Part shown: piece by piece, positions 7,193 to 13,540 of the stretch
Numbering within the stretch: the stretch's first letter is position 1
How the letters are laid out: the number at the start of each line of letters is the position of its first letter
Assembly: GCA_031551765.1 (NCBI GenBank)
Contig: JAVBNC010000155.1
Location: 1 to 44,999 of the forward strand
Length of the DNA: 44,999 nt
Source of the DNA: JAVBNC01 sp031551765
GTDB taxonomy: Bacteria; Desulfobacterota; Desulfovibrionia; Desulfovibrionales; Desulfovibrionaceae
Direction of reading: 5' to 3'
Notes under the pieces: model-generated
Database searches by the model: none
Told to the model about the DNA's origin: nothing
The model's input: the letters and a program-made list of their open reading frames with translations, nothing else
Translations under genes and position numbers: made by a program

Positions 7193-7843
7193 ATGCGTCG
7201 AACCCTGCTCCTTCCGCCAGCCCTGTGCCTGGCGCTTTTCCTCGTTCCTTTCGCGGCGCGCGGCGCGGACAGGCTCATCCCTTCCGCCCTGGATATTTTC
7301 CGCCTGCTGCCCACCAGCGTCTTTGAAAACACCCCGGAAGGCCTGAGCGACGAGGAAAAGCAGACCTTGATCCGCAGCGGCCGCACCAGCCTGTGGCGGC
7401 TTCTGCCCTTGGACACGGACGAGCTCAAAATCGAATCCCTGCCCGTCAGCGGCAGTGAAGTCACCATCCGCCTCTTTCACGAACGCGAAGCCACTGTCGC
7501 CGCCGTGGGCGCGGAAAGCCGCGACGGCTGCGCCGTGGAACTCTGGCGCCTGGACGCTCAAAACCGTCTGGTGCCCTACCCCTTGCCCCCTGAACCGGCC
7601 ACAGCGGACTTTTTCGCGCCCTTGGAGCCTCCAGCGGGCATCAAGGCTTCCATGCTCTTCTGCCTTTCCGGCACCGTGCTGCGCAGCCACGCCCTGTTCA
7701 CCGGCCCGCAGGGCGAGGACGCGCGGGTGCGGCCGCGCAACATCGTGTTTTACCGCTGGACGGGCGCGGGCTTTGAAAAGGCCGTCATTCCCGTACCGCC
7801 CGAACCCGCCCCGCCGCAGGCCAGCCCGGCCCCCGCGCCGTAA
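7193..7843 (+). CDS. Exported hypothetical protein
   Basis: I do not recognise this 216-residue protein. It begins MRRTLLLPPALCLALFLVPF followed by AARGAD, a clear Sec signal peptide with cleavage expected after about residue 24, so it is periplasmic or outer-membrane associated. The mature part is a mixed sequence with no Cys-rich or repeat motif and ends in a Pro/Ala-rich tail (PVPPEPAPPQASPAPAP). GAGGAATGACGC precedes the ATG. It is followed within 5 bases of its stop by the promoter of the tRNA-Leu gene, and preceded by repeats, so it looks monocistronic. Confidence 0.72.
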   Translation: MRRTLLLPPALCLALFLVPFAARGADRLIPSALDIFRLLPTSVFENTPEGLSDEEKQTLIRSGRTSLWRLLPLDTDELKIESLPVSGSEVTIRLFHEREATVAAVGAESRDGCAVELWRLDAQNRLVPYPLPPEPATADFFAPLEPPAGIKASMLFCLSGTVLRSHALFTGPQGEDARVRPRNIVFYRWTGAGFEKAVIPVPPEPAPPQASPAPAP

Positions 7844-7847
7844 GGGC

Positions 7848-7877
7848 TTGACAGATACGGCCTCCCTGCCCTACACC
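7848..7877 (+). promoter_or_regulatory. Candidate sigma-70 promoter of tRNA-Leu
   Basis: A perfect TTGACA at 7848-7853 is followed after 18 bases by TACACC at 7872-7877. Transcription would start near 7884, about 11 bases before the tRNA. The -10 box is only a partial match. Confidence 0.45.
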
Positions 7878-7894
7878 CTGCACGTGACGCCCGT

Positions 7895-7980
7895 GCCGGG
7901 GTGGTGGAATGGTAAACGCAGCGGACTCAAAATCCGCCGGGGGCGACCCCTTGAGAGTTCGAGTCTCTCTCCCGGTACCA
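7895..7980 (+). tRNA. tRNA-Leu (anticodon CAA)
   Basis: The 86-base gene has the acceptor arms GCCGGGG and TCCCGGT, a D-arm with GGTGGAATGGTAAACGC, the anticodon stem GCGGA/TCCGC around loop CTCAAAA (anticodon CAA, reading UUG), a long class-II variable arm (GGGGGCGACCCCTT), the T-arm GAGAG-TTCGAGT-CTCTC, and an encoded CCA. The first pair is G-U. It has its own promoter and terminator and stands alone. Confidence 0.95.
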
Positions 7981-8002
7981 AATTTAGGCCCCTGTAGGCC
8001 GA

Positions 8003-8042
8003 AAAACCGGGTATCCGTCAGCAGGATACCCGGTTTTTTTTA
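8003..8042 (+). terminator. Terminator of tRNA-Leu
   Basis: ACCGGGTATCC and GGATACCCGGT pair around GTCAGCA, with a run of eight T after the stem. It is a textbook intrinsic terminator 22 bases after the tRNA. Confidence 0.92.
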
Positions 8043-8114
8043 TTTGCCCCGCTGCGCCGTTGTGTTGCTGCTGTGGGAGGAGTCACCCATTCTCCCTCTG
8101 CAAGGGCGTCACGC

Positions 8115-8786
8115 ATGGCTGAAATTTTTTCTCTCGCGGCGGAATACTTCTCCGTATTCCTCTCCTTTCTTCTGCACATCGACAAGCACCTCTTCGAACT
8201 GGTGGCCCAATACGGCACCCTCACCTACGCTATTCTCTTCGTCATCGTATTCTGCGAGACGGGTCTTGTGGTCACGCCCTTTCTGCCGGGGGATTCCCTG
8301 CTCTTCGCCGCCGGAACCCTGGCCGGGGCGGGCAAGCTGGACCTGTTCCTGGTCATGGGCGCGCTGCTCGGCGCGGCCGTTCTGGGGGACTTCGTCAACT
8401 ACCACGTGGGCCGTTTTCTCGGGCCGCCCGTGTTTGAGCGCAACTACCGTCCGCTCAACAAAAAGCATCTGCTCAAGGCCCAGGAGTTTTATGAGCGCCA
8501 CGGCGGCAAGGCCATTATCCTGGCCCGTTTTGTGCCCATCGTGCGCACTTTCGCCCCCTTTGTGGCCGGGGTGGCTTCCATGCACCCCGCGCGCTTCTTT
8601 TTCTTCAACATCACCGGCGCCGTGCTCTGGGTCTGCCTGCTCACCCCGGCCGGCTACGCCCTGGGCAACGTCCCCTTTGTCCAGAACAACTTCAGCCTGC
8701 TGGTCTACGCCATTATCGCCGTCTCCTGCCTGCCCATAGCCGTGGAAATCGTCCGGGCCTGGCTGCGCGGGCGCAAGGCGCGGTAG
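8115..8786 (+). CDS. DedA-family membrane protein
   Basis: The 223-residue inner-membrane protein is a DedA/SNARE-associated (VTT) family member, a group linked to lipid scrambling and undecaprenyl-phosphate recycling. Family motifs are present: FCETGLVVTPFLPGD (about residues 45-59), GDFVNYHVGRFLG (about 87-99), and FYERHGGKAIILARFVPIVR (about 122-141), the last with the conserved Arg residues. The start at 8115 is taken because it matches the family N-terminus; an upstream in-frame start at 8073 would add 14 non-conserved residues. The ribosome-binding site is weak. It is bounded by terminators on both sides, so it is a single-gene unit. Confidence 0.9.
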   Translation: MAEIFSLAAEYFSVFLSFLLHIDKHLFELVAQYGTLTYAILFVIVFCETGLVVTPFLPGDSLLFAAGTLAGAGKLDLFLVMGALLGAAVLGDFVNYHVGRFLGPPVFERNYRPLNKKHLLKAQEFYERHGGKAIILARFVPIVRTFAPFVAGVASMHPARFFFFNITGAVLWVCLLTPAGYALGNVPFVQNNFSLLVYAIIAVSCLPIAVEIVRAWLRGRKAR

Positions 8787-8796
8787 CGCGACGCCC

Positions 8797-8897
8797 GGAG
8801 GAGGGGAAATCCCTTTTTTGTAAAAAAGGGCAGGCGCGGCCTGTGCGAGTTTCCCCTCCTCCTGACCTCCTCCCCTTCCTCAAAAAACTTTATCAGG
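8797..8897. terminator. Terminator and gene-end repeat after the DedA gene
   Basis: GGAGGAGGGGAAA (8797-8809) pairs with TTTCCCCTCCTCC (8850-8862), enclosing an inner CCCTTTTTTG/TAAAAAAGGG hairpin. It is followed by the reverse complement of the repeat core (CTCAAAAAACTTTATCAGG). This is the minus-oriented copy of the gene-end repeat. Confidence 0.75.
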
Positions 8898-8907
8898 TTG
8901 TGTATGA

Positions 8908-8953
8908 AAAGTTCCCGCTGAAACGGCACGGCGCCGTTTCAGCGGGAACTTTG
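8908..8953. terminator. Bidirectional terminator between the DedA and GT9 genes
   Basis: AAAGTTCCCGCTGAAACGGC pairs with GCCGTTTCAGCGGGAACTTT around a short loop: a 20-bp perfect stem flanked by A and T runs. It serves both converging genes. Confidence 0.85.
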
Positions 8954-8990
8954 TTGCGGGGATGCGGTCGCTGCGCGCCTGCGCGTCGCG

Positions 8991-10034
8991 TCACTCGGGC
9001 GCGGGAAGGCGCTCCAGAAAAAACGGCAGCACGTTGTCCGGGGTCAGTTTCACCAGGCATTCCCGTTCCGGGGTGATGCGGCAGGTGTTGGCGTTGCAGG
9101 GCTGACAGGGCAGGCCCAGACTCACGTAGCCGTGTTCCGGCGCGGGATAGGTCCAGCCGGGGCTGGTGGCGCCCATCACGGTCAGGGAAGGGGTGTCCAC
9201 GGCCACGGCCATGTGCCGGGGCGCGGAACAGTTGCCGAAATGCAGGGCGGCCCGCTCAATGCACGCGGCGGCCTCGCGCAGGGTGAGCACGCGTTCCGGC
9301 ACCAGCAGCGCGTTCTTGTTTTCCGCCAGGGCGGCCAGTTCGTCTATGACGTCCTTCTCGCCGGGGCCGTAGAGCAGCAGAAAACGCAGGTCGGGTCGCT
9401 CCCGCGCGGCCGCGTCCATGAGCGCCGCGTAGGAAGCCGCCGGCCAGCAGCGGGTAGCGCGGCGGTGCGTGCTGTCCACGCTGACCAGGGTTTGCGTTTC
9501 GCCCACGCCCAGTTCAGCGAGGTAGGCGGCGGCCCAGTCCCGTTCCGCGGAACTGAGATACAGCCGGGGCTTCTCGCCGTTCCAAGTGATGCCCAGCGGC
9601 TTGAGAAAAGACGCCTTAATGGCCGCGGCATACCCCTCGTCCGGCTCGGTCCAGTGCGAATACAGCCAGCGCATGTACCAATGCGGGGTGCGGGTCAGCC
9701 GCACGGCGGAGCGGGAAAAGCCCACTATCCAGCGGCAGCGGGGCGTCTGCTGGAAATCCACAATCAGATCGTAGTTCTCGCGGGCAATGCGCCAGTAATA
9801 GCCCAGCTCGTTCAGCAGCGTGGGCAGGGCTTTTTTGTCGATGGGCCAGATCCGGGCCACGTGCGGGTTGTTTTCCAGCATGGGCAGGCATTTTTTTTCC
9901 GTGACCACGTGGATTTCCGCGCCGGGGAAACGCCGCGCCAGAAGCTCCAGGCAGGGGGTCATCAGCAGCACGTCCCCGATCTGGTTCAACTGGCAGAGCA
10001 GAATCTTGCGCGGTGCAAAGGTTGTAAGATCCAT
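8991..10034 (-). CDS. GT9 (heptosyltransferase-type) glycosyltransferase
   Basis: This 347-residue protein belongs to glycosyltransferase family 9, which adds heptose or related sugars to the lipopolysaccharide core. Visible signatures are the N-terminal KILLCQLNQIGDVLLMTPCL (about residues 9-28), the central SVDSTHRRATRCWP, and the C-terminal HFGNCSAPRHMAVAVDTPSL, the nucleotide-sugar site region (the family usually has D/GDSGPMH there). The final segment has a Cys cluster (CQPCNANTCRITPERECL), common in this family in Desulfovibrio. The start at 10034 is 10 bases after metF, so the two genes are co-transcribed. The acceptor sugar is not known. Confidence 0.82.
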   Translation of the reverse strand: MDLTTFAPRKILLCQLNQIGDVLLMTPCLELLARRFPGAEIHVVTEKKCLPMLENNPHVARIWPIDKKALPTLLNELGYYWRIARENYDLIVDFQQTPRCRWIVGFSRSAVRLTRTPHWYMRWLYSHWTEPDEGYAAAIKASFLKPLGITWNGEKPRLYLSSAERDWAAAYLAELGVGETQTLVSVDSTHRRATRCWPAASYAALMDAAARERPDLRFLLLYGPGEKDVIDELAALAENKNALLVPERVLTLREAAACIERAALHFGNCSAPRHMAVAVDTPSLTVMGATSPGWTYPAPEHGYVSLGLPCQPCNANTCRITPERECLVKLTPDNVLPFFLERLPAPE

Positions 10035-10044
10035 GCTCGGCACC

Positions 10045-10917
10045 TTACAACGGCCCCACCGCTTCCGCAATACGCAGGCAGGTGTCCGCCCGGTTCAGGG
10101 TGTACAGGTGAATGCCGGGCGCGCCGCCGTCGATGAGCCGCCGGATCTGCTGGGAGGCAAAGGCTATGCCCGCTTCCTTTACCGCTGCGGGACCGCCTTT
10201 TTCGTGGGCCGCTTCCAGTTCCAGGTACAGGTTGCCGGGTATGTTGGCCCCGCACAGCGAAAGGATGCGGCGGATGGATTCCAGGCTCTGGATGGGCAGA
10301 ATGCCGGGCACCACGGGTTTTTCCACACCCATTTCGCGCAGCCGCGCCACCATGTCGAAATATTCGCGCACGTCGAAAAAGAGCTGGGTGACCACAAAGT
10401 CGCCGCCCGCTTCCAGCTTGGACCTGGTGTGGAAGCGGTCGTCCTTGAACGTGGGCGCTTCCGGGTGCCCGCCGGGGTACCCGGCCACGCCGATGCAGAA
10501 GTCCGGGAACTCTTGCCGCACAAAGCGCACCAGATCCGAGGCGTAGCGGAATTCGCCGTCGCTCCAGTCCGCTTCCTGCCCCTTGGGCGCGTCGCCGCGC
10601 AGGGCCATGACGTTGTCCACGCCTATTTCCCGCAAATGGAGCAGAAACGCGGCGATACGCTCGCGGGTGGCGCCCACGCAGGTCAGGTGCGGCATGGGCG
10701 TGACCCCGCATTCTTTCAGCTTGGCGGTTATTTCCAGGGTGTTGGCCTGAGTGCCCCCGCCCGCGCCGTACGTGACCGAAGCGTACAGCGGGTCAATGGC
10801 CCGCAGTTTTTCCACAGCCCGGAAAAAGCCCGGCCACTGCTCCGTTTCCTTGGGCGGGAAAAACTCCAGGGAGTAAAAGGGGCTTTTCCGCGCGCTGATC
10901 ATTTCGATGATTTTCAT
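10045..10917 (-). CDS. metF: 5,10-methylenetetrahydrofolate reductase
   Basis: MetF reduces methylene-THF to methyl-THF for methionine synthesis, and in this group may also serve the C1 branch. The 290-residue length fits bacterial MetF. Family segments are FYSLEFFPPKE near the N-terminus (catalytic Glu), HLTCVGATRERI, NVMALRGDAP, GVAGYPGGHPEAP and GGDFVVTQLFFD, all lining the FAD/folate site. It is transcribed from a promoter at about 11010 that overlaps an ATCAA-TTGAT palindrome. A T-run hairpin and an 11-codon ORF lie in its leader. A GT9 gene follows after 10 bases, an unusual partner. Confidence 0.95.
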   Translation of the reverse strand: MKIIEMISARKSPFYSLEFFPPKETEQWPGFFRAVEKLRAIDPLYASVTYGAGGGTQANTLEITAKLKECGVTPMPHLTCVGATRERIAAFLLHLREIGVDNVMALRGDAPKGQEADWSDGEFRYASDLVRFVRQEFPDFCIGVAGYPGGHPEAPTFKDDRFHTRSKLEAGGDFVVTQLFFDVREYFDMVARLREMGVEKPVVPGILPIQSLESIRRILSLCGANIPGNLYLELEAAHEKGGPAAVKEAGIAFASQQIRRLIDGGAPGIHLYTLNRADTCLRIAEAVGPL

Positions 10918-10949
10918 TGCCTGCCGCCGACAAAGTAAGGGTGCTTCAT
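10914..10949 (-). CDS. Possible 11-codon leader ORF before metF
   Basis: ATG at 10949 opens MKHPYFVGGRQ, whose TGA stop overlaps the metF ATG (ATGA). It directly follows the T-run of the leader hairpin. No ribosome-binding site is seen, so translation is doubtful, but overlap with metF would allow coupling. It could also be chance. Confidence 0.25.
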   Translation of the reverse strand: MKHPYFVGGRQ

Positions 10950-10990
10950 GAATAAAAAAACCGCGCCTGACCGTCCGGGTACCCGCGCGG
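10948..10990 (-). terminator. Intrinsic-terminator-like hairpin in the metF leader
   Basis: Read on the minus strand, CCGCGC pairs with GCGCGG around a GGGTACCCGGAC loop and is followed directly by TTTTTTT and ATTC. It lies between the metF promoter and the metF start, so it could attenuate the transcript. No known riboswitch (SAM or SAH) was recognised around it. Confidence 0.55.
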
Positions 10991-11006
10991 GGGCGTGCGA
11001 ACTATT

Positions 11007-11036
11007 TCTATACATCAAGATAAATTGATATGTCAA
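11007..11036 (-). promoter_or_regulatory. metF promoter with overlapping SahR-like operator
   Basis: On the minus strand TTGACA (plus 11031-11036), 18 bases, then TATAGA (plus 11007-11012) make a good sigma-70 promoter. The spacer holds ATCAA-6 bases-TTGAT (11014-11029), an inverted repeat like operators of ArsR-family regulators of the S-adenosylhomocysteine cycle (SahR) described in Desulfovibrionales. The regulator is inferred. Confidence 0.6.
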
Positions 11037-11163
11037 GAATGCCAAAACACGGGAGCGCGTCCGAGGCAGTATCACGCCAAAATGCCCGTTCCCGCCCCGA
11101 CTTCCTGTTTGTCTTCGCAAGCGTGATAGGCTAATATTTCCTGTCGGGGGAAACAGCTTGCCC

Positions 11164-12129
11164 ATGTGGGTGTTTATGCGCCGTTACGCCTTGTTCGCCT
11201 TTTTCTGCTGCTTTGTGGCTTTGTCGCCGGGATTGGCCCACGCCGCTTCGGGCAGCGCCGCCGAGGCCGTCGCCCAGGCTCCCCCCCCCGTACTCTGGCA
11301 GGACTTGGAGCCCGGCCTGGCCCTGGCGCAAATTCCCCTGCAGGAAGCCCGGCCGTTCCTTGAGCCCAAAACGCCCGCTCTCCCGGTTTCGGACAACGCC
11401 ACCATCCCGGCTCCGGCGCTCACGCCCGGCCCTGTTGAAAGCTCCCCGCCGCCCATGCTCATCGCTCTGCGCATCGACCCGGAGCGCTACACGCTTACCC
11501 TGCACATGGCCTCCAGCGACCAGCCCCGTTCCCTGCCCGATCTTGCGGCCCGCCACCACCTGTCCGCCGCCATCAACGCCAGCATGTATCTGCCGGACAA
11601 ACGCACCAGCACCGGCCACATGCGCAACGCCACCCACGTGAACAACCCCAGGGTGGTGGAAAAGTTCGGGGCCTTTCTGGTGACCCAGCCCAAGGTTCCG
11701 GGCCTGCCCCGCGCCCTGCTCCTGGACCGGGCCGAGGACGACTGGCAGACGGCCCTGGAGCGCTATTCCCTGGTCATCCAGAATTACCGCCTCAACAACG
11801 TTCAGGGCAAAGTGCTCTGGTCCAGCGAGGGCCCGCCGCACAGCATTGCCGCCCTAAGCCAGAACAAGGCCGGTCAGCTTTTTTTTCTGCTCTGCCCGGA
11901 TCCCGTGCAGCCCGCCCTGTTCGCCGCCGCCTTGCTCCACCTGCCCCTTGGCCTGCGCACCGTCATGTACCTGGAAGGCGGCTCCCAGGCCGCCCTGCTG
12001 GTCAAGGCGGGCGGCGTGGAACAGGTCTGGGTGGGCCGCCACGCCAGCGGGTTGTGGGGCACTTCCGGCCGCCCGGACGCCGCCCTGCCTAACGTGCTGG
12101 GCATACGCCCCCGCGCTGTGGGCGAGTGA
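11164..12129 (+). CDS. Exported phosphodiester glycosidase-domain protein
   Basis: The 321-residue protein opens with a signal peptide (about residues 1-27, FFCCFVALSPGLAHAAS). The mature part matches the phosphodiester glycosidase (NAGPA, formerly DUF2233) family: AINASMYLPDKRTSTGHM replaces the usual NGGFF motif, then NNVQGKVLWSSEG, and VMYLEGGSQAALLV replaces the LDGGGS motif. Family members cleave sugar phosphodiesters. Its periplasmic location suggests a role in envelope glycan turnover. The start at 11164 or 11176 both give a signal peptide; a GGGGGAAAC site favours 11164. A Pro-rich linker (PVESSPPPM) follows the leader. It is monocistronic and is followed by a gene-end hairpin region. 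Confidence 0.75.
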   Translation: MWVFMRRYALFAFFCCFVALSPGLAHAASGSAAEAVAQAPPPVLWQDLEPGLALAQIPLQEARPFLEPKTPALPVSDNATIPAPALTPGPVESSPPPMLIALRIDPERYTLTLHMASSDQPRSLPDLAARHHLSAAINASMYLPDKRTSTGHMRNATHVNNPRVVEKFGAFLVTQPKVPGLPRALLLDRAEDDWQTALERYSLVIQNYRLNNVQGKVLWSSEGPPHSIAALSQNKAGQLFFLLCPDPVQPALFAAALLHLPLGLRTVMYLEGGSQAALLVKAGGVEQVWVGRHASGLWGTSGRPDAALPNVLGIRPRAVGE

Positions 12130-12472
12130 GAAATCGGGGGAAGGGAGAAAGCTTTCCTTATACCCCCGGAGGGGGCCAAAGCGCAGCGGAGGCCAGGCGC
12201 GCCAGCGCCCATGGAACGAAGGGGCCGGGTTCACGGAATTCATTTCCGCGAACTTCTTCCCGGCCCCGAAGTAGAACAAGAAAAAAAGGTTTTTCTCTTC
12301 CCCCGGCCCCCATCCCTTTTCCAAAAAACCTTATCGGGTTTTCTTCCGCTCTGTTGCCGCTTTTTCTCATTTCCCTGAAGCCGAACCGAGTGTATGACCT
12401 CTAAAATCGGACGCACATGCCGCGTGGTTTTACTTGAGACAGTCAGTGCGTCGCTATATTTGGGAGGCCGTC
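12130..12472. other. Terminator and gene-end repeat region before mscL
   Basis: No gene is supported. GGGGGAAG-G-GAGAAA (about 12137-12152) pairs with TTTCTC-TTCCCCC (about 12293-12306), enclosing a GGGGCCGGG/CCCGGCCCC hairpin (about 12219-12266). The minus-oriented gene-end repeat core CCAAAAAACCTTATCGGG lies at about 12321-12339. The remaining 130 bases should contain the mscL promoter; none is convincing. Confidence 0.65.
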
Positions 12473-12904
12473 ATGTGGAAAGAGTTCAAAGAATTCGCCG
12501 TGAAAGGCAATGCCATTGATATGGCCGTGGGTCTGGTCGTGGGCGCGGCGTTCGGGAAAATCGTGGATTCGCTGGTCAAGGACATCATGATGCCGCCGCT
12601 GGGCATCCTCTTGGGTAAGGTGGACTTCTCCAGCCTGTTCCTGGTGCTGGCCGACGGCAAGGTCGCCGGGCCGTACCCCAGCCTTTACGCGGCCCAGCAG
12701 GCCGGGGCCGCCACGCTGAACGTGGGGCTGTTCGTCAATGTGGTCATCAGTTTCATCATCGTGTCCTTTTCCGTGTTCCTGCTGGTGCGGGGCATCAACA
12801 AGCTGCGCGCGCCCGTGGTTTCCACCAAGGACTGCCCCTTCTGCTACAGCAAAATTCCGGTCAAGGCCGTGCGCTGCCCACACTGCACGTCGGAACTGTC
12901 ATAA
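12473..12904 (+). CDS. mscL: Large-conductance mechanosensitive channel with a C-terminal zinc-ribbon motif
   Basis: MscL opens under membrane tension to release solutes in osmotic downshock. The 143 residues contain the family N-terminal MWKEFKEFAVKGNAIDMAVG, the pore helix VGAAFGKIVDSLVKDIMMPP and the second helix VNVVISFIIVSFSVFLLVRG. After the second helix the protein has CPFCYSKIPVKAVRCPHC, a CxxC-13-CxxC pattern like a small zinc ribbon, in place of the usual cytoplasmic helix bundle. This form occurs in some deltaproteobacteria. The start at 12473 is set by GGGAGGCCGTC; the frame extends to 12434 without homology. It ends with a strong terminator. Confidence 0.93.
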   Translation: MWKEFKEFAVKGNAIDMAVGLVVGAAFGKIVDSLVKDIMMPPLGILLGKVDFSSLFLVLADGKVAGPYPSLYAAQQAGAATLNVGLFVNVVISFIIVSFSVFLLVRGINKLRAPVVSTKDCPFCYSKIPVKAVRCPHCTSELS

Positions 12905-12929
12905 CAAGCGGAAATTTCTCTAATGACGC

Positions 12930-12965
12930 AAGAGGAAAGGGGGCTTCACGCCCTTTCCTCTTTTT
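12930..12965 (+). terminator. Terminator of mscL
   Basis: GAGGAAAGGG pairs with CCCTTTCCTC around GGCTTCACG and is followed by TTTTT. It is an intrinsic terminator 25 bases after mscL. Confidence 0.9.
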
Positions 12966-13011
12966 GGTATCTGTTGCGCAGTGTCAGTCACCTTCCGCAA
13001 CGGAGAGCGCC

Positions 13012-13467
13012 ATGCGTAAAGCCTTTCTCTTCAGTTTCGCCGCCGCGTGCCTTTTGACCCTGTGCCTCACCCTTCCCGCCGCGGCCGCCGATGTGGCCAC
13101 CTCGCAGCAATTTTACGCCAAGGACAAATCCATCACCTGGGACCGGGAAAAGGTGGGCACGGACGGCAAGGGCACCCTGGCCGGCCAGTACCCCTTTAAC
13201 CGCAACAACGCTCCCAAGGAATTCATCATCCGGGAAATCGGCTGGATGACCCTGAAGCCGGGCGATTCCATCGGTATGCACAAGCATGAGACCAACGAGG
13301 ATGCCTACATCATCATTTCCGGGGAAGGCGCCTTTGTGGACACCAACGGCAAGGAATACAAGGTCAAGGCCGGGGACACCACCATTGCCCGTAAAGGCCA
13401 GGCCCACGCCTTGAAGAACACCGGCAAGGTGCCGCTGGTCTTCCTGGATATTGTCGCGGAACGCTGA
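13012..13467 (+). CDS. Periplasmic cupin-domain protein
   Basis: The 151-residue protein starts with a signal peptide (MRKAFLFSFAAACLLTLCL then PAAAAD) cleaved near residue 26. The rest is a single cupin barrel. Motif 1 is GDSIGMHKHETNEDAYIIIS with His, His and Glu metal ligands; motif 2 is GDTTIARKGQAHALKNTG with the third His. Single-domain cupins of this kind bind a metal and often a small carboxylate or sugar; the substrate is unknown. The start at 13012 follows CGGAGAGCGCC. A terminator shared with the next gene lies 20 bases after the stop. Confidence 0.82.
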   Translation: MRKAFLFSFAAACLLTLCLTLPAAAADVATSQQFYAKDKSITWDREKVGTDGKGTLAGQYPFNRNNAPKEFIIREIGWMTLKPGDSIGMHKHETNEDAYIIISGEGAFVDTNGKEYKVKAGDTTIARKGQAHALKNTGKVPLVFLDIVAER

Positions 13468-13485
13468 GCGTTCGCGCTGTGAAAA

Positions 13486-13524
13486 CGAAATCCCCCGTCT
13501 CGCGGCGGGGGATTTCGTTTTTTT
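13486..13524. terminator. Bidirectional terminator between the cupin and PpiD-like genes
   Basis: CGAAATCCCCCG and CGGGGGATTTCG pair, with AAAA before and TTTTTTT after. It ends both converging transcripts. Confidence 0.88.
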
Positions 13525-13540
13525 ATGCCCGGCAGGGGGG

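Noticed and set aside
10918..11000. SAM or SAH riboswitch in the metF leader
   Set aside because: The leader is short and none of the conserved cores of known classes could be found by eye; only a terminator-like hairpin is supported.
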